From Zobellia amurskyensis (GTDB taxonomy: Bacteria > Bacteroidota > Bacteroidia > Flavobacteriales > Flavobacteriaceae): a stretch of 64,000 bases of DNA. Below are positions 21,301 to 29,002 of this stretch, one piece after another. Below the pieces are notes generated by a model, which had not been told where the DNA came from, did no database searches, and was given only the letters and a program-made list of their open reading frames with translations. Where the stretch lies: the NCBI RefSeq assembly GCF_009725985.1, contig NZ_RCNR01000007.1:62001-126000 (forward strand), in the 5' to 3' direction. The position numbers and the translations under genes were made by a program. Positions within the stretch are counted from its first letter, which is position 1; every line of letters begins with the position of its first letter.

Positions 21301-21469
21301 CCTTCACTACTACATTGGCTCCTGCTAATGGCAGTCCTGAATCATCTATAACCGTACCACTAACTGCAATTTCTTGAGCTTGACCATAGGCGATTGTTGC
21401 CAACCATAACAACCCCACAAGAAATCTTTGAGGATGCCAATTTTTGCTTTTCCATTTTGTTAATTTCAT
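18356..21469 (-). CDS. SusC/RagA-family TonB-dependent transporter
   Basis: This 1037-residue protein has a signal peptide ending near residue 32 (A-Y-G-Q-A). A carboxypeptidase-D-regulatory-like domain follows (about 33-115, V-K-G-T-T-T-G-T-Q-T-D-F-D-G-N-Y). The TonB box region (V-V-I-G-Y-G-T-Q) and plug domain (about 118-230, with I-R-I-R-G-V-G-T) come next, then a C-terminal 22-strand barrel that ends in the usual aromatic-rich tail. It lacks the STN domain, so its regulation is not of the trans-envelope sigma type and fits the HTCS instead. It imports oligosaccharides with its SusD partner. It is the first gene of a susC-susD-VCBS-VCBS unit. Confidence 0.95.
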   Translation of the reverse strand: MKLTKWKSKNWHPQRFLVGLLWLATIAYGQAQEIAVSGTVIDDSGLPLAGANVVVKGTTTGTQTDFDGNYTISADGKATLVYSYIGYTTQEVAVNNEQKIDVTLAEDASKLDEVVVIGYGTQKKSDLTGAISSVSSEEINEIAVVTVGQALQGRAPGVTVTASTGQPGANSTIRIRGVGTVNNSDPYVIIDGVPGNLNNLNSADIKSIEVLKDASATAIYGSNGANGVILVTTKTGRPGKVTVNFDSYIGTQERARDLNMLDSQQWAGLVNEGYTNDGLEPKFSADEIANMDTYDWGNLIFRTGFIQNNQLSVSGGNEFASYFVSYGYTDQAGILKSSAFNRHNIRINNEYKLNDNITLGHRLSYSVRDQNTRSESGVWLWGQTAIQGYGWEPNIPFYTADGLYSSPTSVSAIHPDAEVRYRTNKNTNREFSLNAYLNINFLKNFSFRTTYAPQFTTSERYDFDPVIDPGNVGYGVTGGILRTQNQLESRADQSRSYTWSNVLTYNNDFGKHGITLMAGHEQQEFTGINTRAFATNLSDLFGDNVVVEDGNSTTGAGNRWESNLFSLFSRFIYNYDNRYLLTATVRRDGSSKFGPEKRYGTFPAAALSWNVHNEKFMENSFLDQFKVRAGIGEIGNRSIDDFAFFSELSVGPSAGVDVVFGDQRASGAASKGVANPLLQWESTTTTNVGVDLGFLNNRLTFSVDYFDRKTKDMILLIPPQTQSSGLTESTLFNKGTMSNTGWEFALGYSKQYEDFGFSLGANMDMIDNELTSLDTNNAFLAVGGAFGQNGFLRSEPGYEVSYFYGFETDGVFQNDADVAAAAEQGAVPGDLRFVDQLTVDTDGDGTPDQVDGVINADDRTKIGSPHADFNYSFNLDFNYKNWDLGIFLQGTQGNEIFSSLPYFFESELGSGLQESALGRWHGEGTSNTLPRVTLAGNARNIQISDRYVYDGSYLRVKNLQLGYNFSADLVDRIGLDKLRVYISGQNLHTFTKYDIGFDPEIGKAPNEFGENNSLVIGLDRGGYPQPRTFLFGINLTL

Positions 21470-21844
21470 AAAATGACGAGTTTAATTGAGTTATTTACTA
21501 TCTAATAGTTTGTCAAATGTGCCTTTTATTTAACGATTCTTTAACAACAAATGGTCAGATGAGTGCAACATATGGTTCTGAGGCTACTGTTAAGTGTACA
21601 TTTCACACAAAAAATGTATTTAAGACAATTAAATATGTCATTTATCAGCTAAATCATTAGTTTTTCACATACCGATCTTTAGATTATCTTTTCTTTATTT
21701 CGTCTAAATTGGATTATGTTTACCTATAAATAATCCATTTGTGTTACTTGAAACAACTTCAATCAAAATAGGAATATGCCCATCCCATATCTGGGTAATC
21801 GGTTAGATTGTTTTATCTTGGTCCTTTAATTTAAAATTGAAAGA
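21470..21844. promoter_or_regulatory. Divergent intergenic region, susC / mannonate module
   Basis: This 375-base AT-rich gap lies between the divergent susC and SDR starts and must carry promoters for both. No exact Bacteroidota -7 box (TAnnTTTG) with a well-spaced TTG was found. No ORF, RNA or strong repeat was seen. Confidence 0.4.
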
Positions 21845-22651
21845 ATGTTCGATATAGAAAATAGAATCGCAGTTATAACTGGAGCAAGTGGTGCTCTAGC
21901 CGGTAGTGTTGCCAAAAGCTTAGCAAAGTCTGGAGCCAAATTGGCCTTGTTGACACGAAAAAAAACATCGGTACAATCACTTTTAGATGAAATTAAAAAC
22001 GTGGGCGGACACGCTAAAGCGTACGAAGCGGATATTTTGAGTGAAGAGTCACTTAATAATGCCAAGAACGAAATTTTGTCCGACTATGGTAGGATAGATA
22101 TTCTTTTAAATATAGCAGGCGGAAATCTACCTGGTGCAACCGTAGCGCCTGACCAAACTATTTTTGATATTAAAATTGATGATTTCAAAAAAGTCACAGA
22201 ACTAAACCTTAACGGAACTCTTATTCCGTCTTTAATTTTCGGCAAAGTCATGTCCGAACAAAAGGAAGGTGTCATTATTAATTATTCTTCTATGGCAGCA
22301 GATAGGGTTATTACCCGAGTTGCTGGATATTCTGCCTCTAAAGCGGCCATGGAAAATTTCACCAAATGGATGTCCGTAGAGATGGCCACTAAATTCGGAA
22401 GCGGTATTCGTGTTAATGCCATAGCACCTGGTTTCTTTATCGGGAAACAGAACAAAGCATTACTTACAAATGAGGATGGGTCGTTTACACAAAGAGGTGA
22501 AACCATTATTAAAAACACACCAATGGGCCGTTTTGGAGAAGTTGGAGAATTGAACGGTGCCATTCAATTTTTATGTAGCGATGCATCTAAGTTCATTACG
22601 GGCATTGTTCTTCCTGTAGATGGTGGGTTTAGTGCCTTTAGCGGAGTATAA
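21845..22651 (+). CDS. Short-chain dehydrogenase, probable D-mannonate/fructuronate oxidoreductase
   Basis: This 268-residue SDR has the T-G-A-S-G-A-L-A-G cofactor loop (about 13-20), the N-I-A-G-G segment (about 89-93), and the catalytic Ser148/149, Tyr162 and Lys166 in a Y-S-A-S-K motif. It is cytosolic and NAD(P)-dependent. The gene is followed 45 bases later by uxuA, so the likely reaction is interconversion of D-fructuronate and D-mannonate. This would replace the unrelated E. coli UxuB. The specific substrate is inferred from the neighbour and not from residues. The ATG at 21845 begins just before the Rossmann fold. Confidence 0.85.
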   Translation: MFDIENRIAVITGASGALAGSVAKSLAKSGAKLALLTRKKTSVQSLLDEIKNVGGHAKAYEADILSEESLNNAKNEILSDYGRIDILLNIAGGNLPGATVAPDQTIFDIKIDDFKKVTELNLNGTLIPSLIFGKVMSEQKEGVIINYSSMAADRVITRVAGYSASKAAMENFTKWMSVEMATKFGSGIRVNAIAPGFFIGKQNKALLTNEDGSFTQRGETIIKNTPMGRFGEVGELNGAIQFLCSDASKFITGIVLPVDGGFSAFSGV

Positions 22652-22696
22652 CTCATCAACCTTATATAATTATCAACCAATTAAGAAGTACCTAAT

Positions 22697-23899
22697 ATGG
22701 AACAAACATGGAGATGGTATGGGCCAAATGACCCTGTAAGCCTTGAGGATATTAAGCAGGCCGGCGCAACTGGTATAGTAACGGCATTGCACCATATACC
22801 AAATGGAGAAGTTTGGTCAGTATCAGAAATAGAGAAACGGAAAAACCTTTTGGAAGCAAATGGTTTAGTGTGGTCCGTAGTAGAATCCCTACCTATTCAT
22901 GAAAGCATCAAGACACAGCAAAATGGTTTTGAACAACTTATAGAAAACTACAAACAGAGCTTAAAAAACCTTGCTCAATGTAATGTTAATGTGGTGTGCT
23001 ATAATTTTATGCCAGTGCTAGATTGGACACGCACAAGCTTAGATCATGAAGTAGAAGATGGGTCCAAAGCACTTTTCTTCAATGCTGCAGCTCTTGCTGC
23101 CTTTGATCTATTTATTTTAAAAAGACCTAATGCCGGAAATAGCTTTACGGAATCTCAAATAGAAGCAGCCAAAGCATATTACAACGGTATGTCTGAAGAG
23201 GACATCTATAAATTGGTAAAAACGATTATCGCCGGTTTACCGGGGTCTTCGGAAAACTATCAAATACCTAAGACCGGTTTTGACCTTAGTCCGTTTCAAG
23301 CCACGCTAGATACATATAAAGGCATGGATGAAGGCAATATGCGAAACAATCTTGTTTATTTCTTAAATGCAATAATGTCTACCGCGGAAGAAAACGAAAT
23401 GCTAATGTGCATTCACCCAGATGATCCACCTTTTTCTATTTTAGGGTTGCCACGGATAATGCGTACCGAGGAAGATTATGCCTATATATTTGATAAGGTA
23501 AGCTCCATAAATAATGGAATTACTTTCTGTACGGGATCTTTGGGCGCCAGAGCCGATAACAATCTACCGCAAATGTTCAAACGGTTTGCGGACCGGGTTC
23601 ACTTTTTACATTTGCGAAGTACTAAACGTGATGAAAACGGAAATTTCTATGAAGCAAATCATTTAGAAGGCGATGTACCAATGTACGACCTTGTTAAGCT
23701 AATTCTTACCGAAGAAAACAGAAGAAAAGCCGAGGGTAGAAAAGATGCATTAATTCCTATGAGACCTGACCACGGCCATCAGATGTTGGATGATCTTCAT
23801 AAAAAAACCAACCCCGGTTACTCCGCCATTGGTCGCTTACGCGGACTAGCCGAATTACGAGGATTAGAGTTGGGGATTCGAAAGTCCTTTTTCGAATAA
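22697..23899 (+). CDS. uxuA: D-mannonate dehydratase
   Basis: This 400-residue UxuA-type enzyme (normal length) converts D-mannonate to 2-keto-3-deoxy-D-gluconate in the cytosol using a divalent metal. The family metal-site residues are visible: H240 in C-I-H-P-D-D-P-P, C278 in [10 protein letters not shown]305 in H-L-R-S-T and D358 in R-P-D-H-G-H-Q. It is cotranscribed with the upstream SDR and links uronate or mannonate catabolism to the KDG pathway. No KDG kinase or intact KDPG aldolase is in the window, and the neighbouring eda is a pseudogene, so these steps must be encoded elsewhere. Confidence 0.95.
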   Translation: MEQTWRWYGPNDPVSLEDIKQAGATGIVTALHHIPNGEVWSVSEIEKRKNLLEANGLVWSVVESLPIHESIKTQQNGFEQLIENYKQSLKNLAQCNVNVVCYNFMPVLDWTRTSLDHEVEDGSKALFFNAAALAAFDLFILKRPNAGNSFTESQIEAAKAYYNGMSEEDIYKLVKTIIAGLPGSSENYQIPKTGFDLSPFQATLDTYKGMDEGNMRNNLVYFLNAIMSTAEENEMLMCIHPDDPPFSILGLPRIMRTEEDYAYIFDKVSSINNGITFCTGSLGARADNNLPQMFKRFADRVHFLHLRSTKRDENGNFYEANHLEGDVPMYDLVKLILTEENRRKAEGRKDALIPMRPDHGHQMLDDLHKKTNPGYSAIGRLRGLAELRGLELGIRKSFFE

Positions 23900-23946
23900 A
23901 ATTCAGCTTTATTATAAAAATTAATTTTGAATTACTTGATTTTCTA

Positions 23947-23968
23947 GGCCAGCAAATTCTTGCTGGCC
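23947..23968. terminator. Hairpin after uxuA
   Basis: A perfect 9-base stem, GGCCAGCAA-ATTC-TTGCTGGCC, starts 48 bases past the uxuA stop and also lies just past the 3' end of the decayed eda on the other strand. It probably acts as a bidirectional terminator, although the flanking T-tracts are weak. Confidence 0.6.
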
Positions 23969-23988
23969 AGAATATCTTTGTTGATTAA

Positions 23989-24543
23989 TCAAGAGCCCAG
24001 ACCTACACAGGTTACACCGGCATCAAACCAACCTTTTAAGTTAACCTCACCAGTCCCAACACTACCAGTTGGCATAACACTCTCCATAGTTGTGGACCTT
24101 TTATAGCCTTCACATAACCTGGCTATAGGAAAAGTTTGATAATTTCACAACCCATTTCTTCTGCTCGGTTAATTTCCACCAAAGAACCACAACCTGGTGA
24201 CCAAAGTACTTTTCTTCGGTTACAAGCAATATCTTCACGAAGTGATGGAGTAACAATAAAGTTCGAACCCATTTGCATAAACAAACTTACAGCAGTTACA
24301 TCGGTAATAGAACCTACACCCATTACCATTCCTAGAGGTTCTTTTATCGTATAGTTATTCAATTCTAAAAAGACTTCATAAGCAAAATTACCACGAGCAG
24401 TGAACTCCATTAAGCGCGAGCCGCCATCATAACATGCTTTTTATACTTTCCGTCCCAATTCTACATCTAGGTGATAAAAATAATGGTACCATACCGTTTT
24501 CTTTCATAACGGAAGCCACCTTTATTCTTGAATACCGAGCCAT
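23989..24543 (-). pseudogene. eda: Decayed KDPG/4-hydroxy-2-oxoglutarate aldolase (eda)
   Basis: Reading the minus strand in three pieces recovers a recognisable Eda. It starts at an ATG (24541-24543) with an N-terminal M-A-R-Y-S-R-I-K-V-A segment, then shifts frame near 24480. An in-frame TAA follows at 24441-24443. The best-preserved stretch includes G-M-V-M-G-V-G-S-I-T-D, F-I-V-T-P and R-R-K-V-L-W-S-P-G-C-G-S. A TAG at 24123-24125 replaces part of the K-L-F-P-G-D segment. Another frameshift precedes the end segment M-P-T-G and [14 protein letters not shown]. Small in-frame losses are also evident. At least two frameshifts and two stops mean no working enzyme. It is the last member of the minus-strand operon after the BASS transporter. 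Confidence 0.9.
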
Positions 24544-24759
24544 ACTTATAATTAATTATTCTTCTTTTATCCTTTATTCACAAAATAGGTGATATTTTTT
24601 AAACAGAGACAAAACTAAGGTTTCCTTGAAACTAATCAGTCATAATTAACTATCAATTAGTGGGTATAGAATGTGTTTAACAATATACTTTTTTAATGAG
24701 GCATTTTTAAATAACCTCATCTAATGGAAGAAGAAAATTGGCAAAAAATAGTCGCAACA

Positions 24760-25857
24760 TTAGTCTGTAGAGTCTTCTAGGGAAATATCGGCAGGTCTTT
24801 TATGCCAATACGAAGCAAGGATGGACCCAGTGATATTCATTAACGGACCAAAAACTGCCGGAGCTAAGCCCATTGTCGCGATTTTACCCAACGAATTAGC
24901 TATACCTGATGCAAGACCACCGTTTTGCATTCCTACTTCAAGAGCAATGGTCCGAGCATCTCGTTCTGACATTTTAAATGCTTTTGCAAAACCATACCCT
25001 AAACTATATCCGAATAAATTATGTACAAGTACTATTAGCATTAAAACCCCGCCTATATCTAAGAGGCTATCTCTACCTGCGGCTGTAATAACAGTAATGA
25101 TAACACCAATAGCTAACATCGAAACAATAGGCATTGCCCGATCCAATAATTTAGTCGTAAATAGTTTATTAAAAAGAAGTCCCGCACCTATTGGAAGGAT
25201 AATCATTTTTGTTATACTCCACATCATATCCAACACATTGATTTCAATAAATTCCCCCGCCAATAACTTCATTAATAATGGAGTTAAAAAAGGTGCCAAT
25301 AAGGTTGCTATGGAAGTGATGGTTATGGAAAGTGCCAAGTTTGCCTTTGCTAAATATGCCATAACATTAGATGCAACGCCACTGGGAGAACATCCTATTA
25401 AAACTATACCTGCGGCAATTTCAGATGGAAAATCGCTTAATTTAGCCAAAGCAAAACCCACTAATGGCATTATCAATAATTGAGCAGAGACACCTATTAT
25501 TACTCCTTTTGGTGTTTTAAATACCAGAGCAAAATCCTTTAAACTCATGGACGTTCCCATTCCAAACATAATTATCTGAATAAGGGGTATAATTAAGGCA
25601 GTAAGTTTAAAATCTCCAACGTATGTAAAGAGGTGTGGATAATACAAAGCTGCAGAGACTCCCGCAAAAATCATGGTGGTAAAGACTAGTCCACTTAAAA
25701 TCTTATAGCCGCTGAAACCAAACGCCAGTAACGCAAAAAACAAAAGAAATACGATTCCAGCATTTTCAATATTACCAGAAATTATCATTGCGATAATTAA
25801 AACTAATAATAGGCCCGCTAAGCCCAAACTTATGGAGTAAAGGATAATTTTTTTCAA
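24760..25857 (-). CDS. BASS-family (bile acid:sodium symporter-like) transporter
   Basis: This 365-residue inner-membrane protein has about 10-11 hydrophobic helices. It shows the family G-C-S-P-S-G-V-A-S-N-V-M segment and the sodium-site E-V-G-M-Q-N-G-G-L-A motif. It has an unusual hydrophobic N-terminal extension of two or three helices compared with the minimal BASS core. BASS proteins move organic anions with sodium, including bile acids and, in plants, pyruvate and 2-keto acids. Lying after exported RraA-like and enolase-like genes (15 bases from the NTF2-like stop) and before a dead eda, it most likely imports a sugar-derived keto acid. The substrate is an inference from context. Confidence 0.88.
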   Translation of the reverse strand: MKKIILYSISLGLAGLLLVLIIAMIISGNIENAGIVFLLFFALLAFGFSGYKILSGLVFTTMIFAGVSAALYYPHLFTYVGDFKLTALIIPLIQIIMFGMGTSMSLKDFALVFKTPKGVIIGVSAQLLIMPLVGFALAKLSDFPSEIAAGIVLIGCSPSGVASNVMAYLAKANLALSITITSIATLLAPFLTPLLMKLLAGEFIEINVLDMMWSITKMIILPIGAGLLFNKLFTTKLLDRAMPIVSMLAIGVIITVITAAGRDSLLDIGGVLMLIVLVHNLFGYSLGYGFAKAFKMSERDARTIALEVGMQNGGLASGIANSLGKIATMGLAPAVFGPLMNITGSILASYWHKRPADISLEDSTD

Positions 25858-25872
25858 AATTTTGTATTTTCA

Positions 25873-26304
25873 TTATAGTTTGTAAGCTTGACGTGCAAGC
25901 AAAAGCCATTTTCCATTTTTCTTTTGCCAAATCATCATAACACCTATACGCACGTTGGCACTCTTTCCTTTGTTTGTACCTGTAGCAACAAATAAATGCC
26001 TTGCAATTCCTGTGTCTCTAGAAATGATAATTAATTGGTCTTCGGCCACAATAGAGGAAAAAATAAACGTCCCTGTCATTATAGCCTCTAAGTATTCTTC
26101 TTTATTTTCGATAGTACCACTGGAGTGTCCATAAGATAAACCATCCAATGTGAGTTTTTGTAATTCCTTCTTATCTTTAGAAACCATGGCTGCATAGAGC
26201 TTAGTAACCGCATTTTCAATTTCAACCTTATCACCCGAAGATTGAGAATAGCTCAACACGGTGAACAACCCAACGAAAGCATATATCAGTATCTTATTCC
26301 ACAT
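25873..26304 (-). CDS. Exported NTF2-like (DUF4440-type) protein
   Basis: This 143-residue protein has a Sec signal (I-L-I-Y-A-F-V-G-L-F-T-V-L-S-Y-S, cut after about residue 20). The rest is a cone-shaped NTF2/SnoaL-like fold pattern with the late K-K-N-G-K-W-L-L-L-A-R-Q signature. These small periplasmic domains may bind or isomerise small molecules or act as accessory subunits. It lies between the RraA-like and BASS genes with gaps of 33 and 15 bases, so it belongs to the same operon. No catalytic residues can be assigned, and the function is unknown. Confidence 0.8.
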   Translation of the reverse strand: MWNKILIYAFVGLFTVLSYSQSSGDKVEIENAVTKLYAAMVSKDKKELQKLTLDGLSYGHSSGTIENKEEYLEAIMTGTFIFSSIVAEDQLIIISRDTGIARHLFVATGTNKGKSANVRIGVMMIWQKKNGKWLLLARQAYKL

Positions 26305-26337
26305 TTCTTAATGTTATAATTTAAGTTTGATGAAAAC

Positions 26338-27273
26338 TCAATCTTTCTTTTTATTCATATATTCATTTAACTCTTTCCTTGTCATAGGTAAATCCTTATC
26401 AGGATAATTTTTCAACCACATTAAAAAATCAGCATTGATAGGATCGGTCCATTTGGTATCTATTTGACCAGGGGTATATATTTTCTCCTTTAATCGTTGA
26501 AAACCGAATTGATCACGAAGTCCAACTACTTCAGACGAGAGTACGAGCTCTGCTGCTAGATGAGAAGGTATAAAAATGGTACCATGCTGATTGGCCAGTA
26601 CTAAATCACCAGGTAATACAATAGCCCTTCCTATTCTAATTGGCGTATTAATACTCGTTAGCATTTGTTCTGTTAAATATGATGGGTCATCATCACGATA
26701 CCAACCATTGAAACCCTCAATATCCAAAAGACCTGCAACATCGCGTACGCCCCCGTCAAAAATGACTCCATTTTGTGAGTTATTGTAAATAGCATTTCCT
26801 AAATTAGAACCTATTAGTGTTCCATCAATAATACGTCCGTAGCCGTCAGCTACATAAACATCTCCTGGTTTAAGAATTTCAATAGGCCAAGAGTTACTTC
26901 CTCCAATAGTATCTCGTTTTTCATTGCCCCCCATTACCTTAACCAATTGTTGATAATCTGGTCTTAGCGGAGTATATTGTGCAGTAAGTACACGCCCAGT
27001 CATAATACTTTCTGGGTGTAGTATTTTCCAATCACCTTCATATTGATTGTTATAACCTTTACGACGGAGATAACCCCAAGCTTCTTCTATCTGAATATTC
27101 TTAAGTCGTTCTAGAAGCGCATCTGAAACGTGTGGCCTACCATCATCAAAGCGTTCACCTTCCCATTTTAGTGTTAACTGTTTTATATATTCTGGTGATG
27201 CCGCCACCCCTTGAGCTGAAACGGAACCCGCTATTAACATGAAGATTATTCCTAAAAATAGTTTTGTTCTCAT
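26338..27273 (-). CDS. Exported RraA/HMG-aldolase-family protein
   Basis: The start chosen is the ATG at 27271-27273, because it leads straight into a Sec signal (about 1-21, ending S-V-S-A-Q). The longer frame from 27357 would bury that signal. The mature part (311 residues in all) has the RraA-like fold with the family G-G-V-R-D segment (Arg177, Asp178), which binds metal and substrate carboxylate in pyruvate aldolases of this family. The glutamate-containing G-E loop typical of HMG/CHA aldolases reads G-S-N-L-G-N here, so activity may differ. It may cleave or decarboxylate an acid-sugar keto acid in the periplasm, which would be unusual, since characterised members act in the cytosol. Confidence 0.85.
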   Translation of the reverse strand: MRTKLFLGIIFMLIAGSVSAQGVAASPEYIKQLTLKWEGERFDDGRPHVSDALLERLKNIQIEEAWGYLRRKGYNNQYEGDWKILHPESIMTGRVLTAQYTPLRPDYQQLVKVMGGNEKRDTIGGSNSWPIEILKPGDVYVADGYGRIIDGTLIGSNLGNAIYNNSQNGVIFDGGVRDVAGLLDIEGFNGWYRDDDPSYLTEQMLTSINTPIRIGRAIVLPGDLVLANQHGTIFIPSHLAAELVLSSEVVGLRDQFGFQRLKEKIYTPGQIDTKWTDPINADFLMWLKNYPDKDLPMTRKELNEYMNKKKD

Positions 27274-27366
27274 TTGTGTTTTTTTTGGTATAATTAAATT
27301 AATTGGTGTTGGTGAATACATGTATTTATTATAAGGTTGATTTTTGAAAGTTTGCAATTGCTAATT

Positions 27367-27391
27367 CTCCTCGATTGAAGTAATCGAGGAG
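27367..27391. terminator. Hairpin between enolase-like and RraA-like genes
   Basis: A perfect 10-base stem CTCCTCGATT-GAAGT-AATCGAGGAG lies about 80 bases past the enolase-like stop and about 95 bases before the RraA-like start. There is no strong U-tract. It may lower or stabilise transcripts of the second half of the operon. Confidence 0.5.
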
Positions 27392-27470
27392 ATCAACATT
27401 TTCAATTCAACCAACTCAAATAAAATTTTAGTAACCGTATTACTATTGCTTACTTCTTGATAGCTTATAA

Positions 27471-28970
27471 TCAACTATAAGTACGGTCATGAGACATTAA
27501 ATCGTTCCATTTATCCGTTGGTGCGAAATAGCTCTTATCTTTAGGGTGTATATGCTTTTTCAACACCTCTTCATTAAGTTCAATACCCAATCCTGGAGCG
27601 GTTAATGGCACAGTTGCAAAACCCTTATCTATCATTTTAAAACCACCTACAGTAGTAACTAAATCCTCCCACCATGGAAGGTCTACTGAATGATGCTCTA
27701 ATGCTAAAAAGTTTTGCGAGGCCGCCGCACAATGTACATTTGCCATGAATGACACCGGAGTACCAGCTTGATGCATGGCCATTGCAATACCAAACTCTTC
27801 TGCATAATCCGCAATTCGTTTAGTTTCTAACAGCCCACCCGAAGAAGCTAAATCTGGGTGAACGATGTCAACTGCTCTTTCATGAATCAATGGTAGGAAG
27901 TCCTTCAACAAATAAATATCTTCACCAGTGGTCGTTGGAGTTTCAATAGAGCGCGTTATCTCTTTCCATTGTTCTGTATACTGCCATGGCACCATATCTT
28001 CAAACCATGCCAGACGATATTTCTCAAGCGCCTTTGCCAAACGGATGTTATTGTTCATATCAAAATGCCCGTAATGGTCTGTTGAAATTGGAATCTCATA
28101 ACCAACCATATTTCTAACGTCCTCCACCACTTGCTGCAAATGTTCTATACCCTTCTCCGTAATCTGGATTTGAGTAAAGGGATGCATGGTGTTACCATAC
28201 GACATATAGTTCCTTTGGTCTCCCCATTGACTTAAGCTTCCTTTGGAGTCTTCCCAGAATTTACCATTTACGACGGTATCTTTTTTTCCTTTCAACTCAC
28301 CAATAGACACATCCATTTTTAACCAAGTGTACCCCTGCTCTTTAATTCTAAAATTAATTAAACGTTGCTGTTCTTCTGCAGAATTCGCCTCCGGTGTATC
28401 GGCATACAGCCTGACTTTATCCCGGTATCTTCCGCCCATAAGTTGCCAAGCAGGAACGTCATATGCTTTTCCACATAAATCCCACAGTGCCATTTCCACT
28501 GCGCAGACCCCACCTGCCTGACGAGAAGGCCCCCCGAACTGTTTGATACTTTTAAAGATTTTTTCTACGTTACAAGGGTTCATTCCCAAAATGCGACTTT
28601 TAAGCATTAAGGCATATTTAACATCTGCGGCATCCCTTACTTCGCCAAGACCATGAATACCTTGGTTTGTTTCTATTTTTATTATGGGTGTACCCCCCAT
28701 TACATTGGTTACCACATAACGCATATCCGTTATCTTCAATTCAGAAGGAGCCGAAGCCTTATTAACTTTAGAAGTAGTCTCCGATATTCTATCTTCAAAA
28801 GAATACCCCATAAAACTTGAAAGAGCTATGCCTCCTAAAGCTGTTTTCTTTAAAAAATTTCTCCGATCATCACCCGTCTTTGGATTTTTAATTTCTGATT
28901 GAAGGGCATCTGCATAGGCCTTTTCTTCCATTTTATTTTTCGCTATTATATCTTGTAGTACATTTTTCAT
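27471..28970 (-). CDS. Exported enolase-superfamily (mandelate racemase/acid-sugar dehydratase-like) protein
   Basis: This 499-residue protein carries a Tat-type signal (R36-R-N-F-L-K-K followed by hydrophobic residues) after a 35-residue leader, indicating periplasmic location. The core is the mandelate-racemase/muconate-lactonising type. Candidate metal ligands are D298 (S-T-D-H-Y-G), E324 (W-F-E-D) and E350 (T-G-E-D). An Asp373-His400 dyad (H-P-D-L-A and M-H-Q-A-G-T-P) fits a dehydratase base. Aligning D298 and G301 with the D-x-H-G segment of galactonate dehydratases puts Tyr300 where they have the acid His, beside His299. It probably dehydrates or epimerises a sugar acid. It lies 32 bases after susD. 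Confidence 0.85.
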   Translation of the reverse strand: MKNVLQDIIAKNKMEEKAYADALQSEIKNPKTGDDRRNFLKKTALGGIALSSFMGYSFEDRISETTSKVNKASAPSELKITDMRYVVTNVMGGTPIIKIETNQGIHGLGEVRDAADVKYALMLKSRILGMNPCNVEKIFKSIKQFGGPSRQAGGVCAVEMALWDLCGKAYDVPAWQLMGGRYRDKVRLYADTPEANSAEEQQRLINFRIKEQGYTWLKMDVSIGELKGKKDTVVNGKFWEDSKGSLSQWGDQRNYMSYGNTMHPFTQIQITEKGIEHLQQVVEDVRNMVGYEIPISTDHYGHFDMNNNIRLAKALEKYRLAWFEDMVPWQYTEQWKEITRSIETPTTTGEDIYLLKDFLPLIHERAVDIVHPDLASSGGLLETKRIADYAEEFGIAMAMHQAGTPVSFMANVHCAAASQNFLALEHHSVDLPWWEDLVTTVGGFKMIDKGFATVPLTAPGLGIELNEEVLKKHIHPKDKSYFAPTDKWNDLMSHDRTYS

Positions 28971-29002
28971 TTTTATCTTGTTGTTTTAGTTTTATAAATT
29001 TT

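Noticed and set aside
24821-25483. 220-codon plus-strand open frame across the BASS transporter gene
   Set aside because: The opposite frame encodes conserved BASS motifs; this one has no family features and is a shadow.
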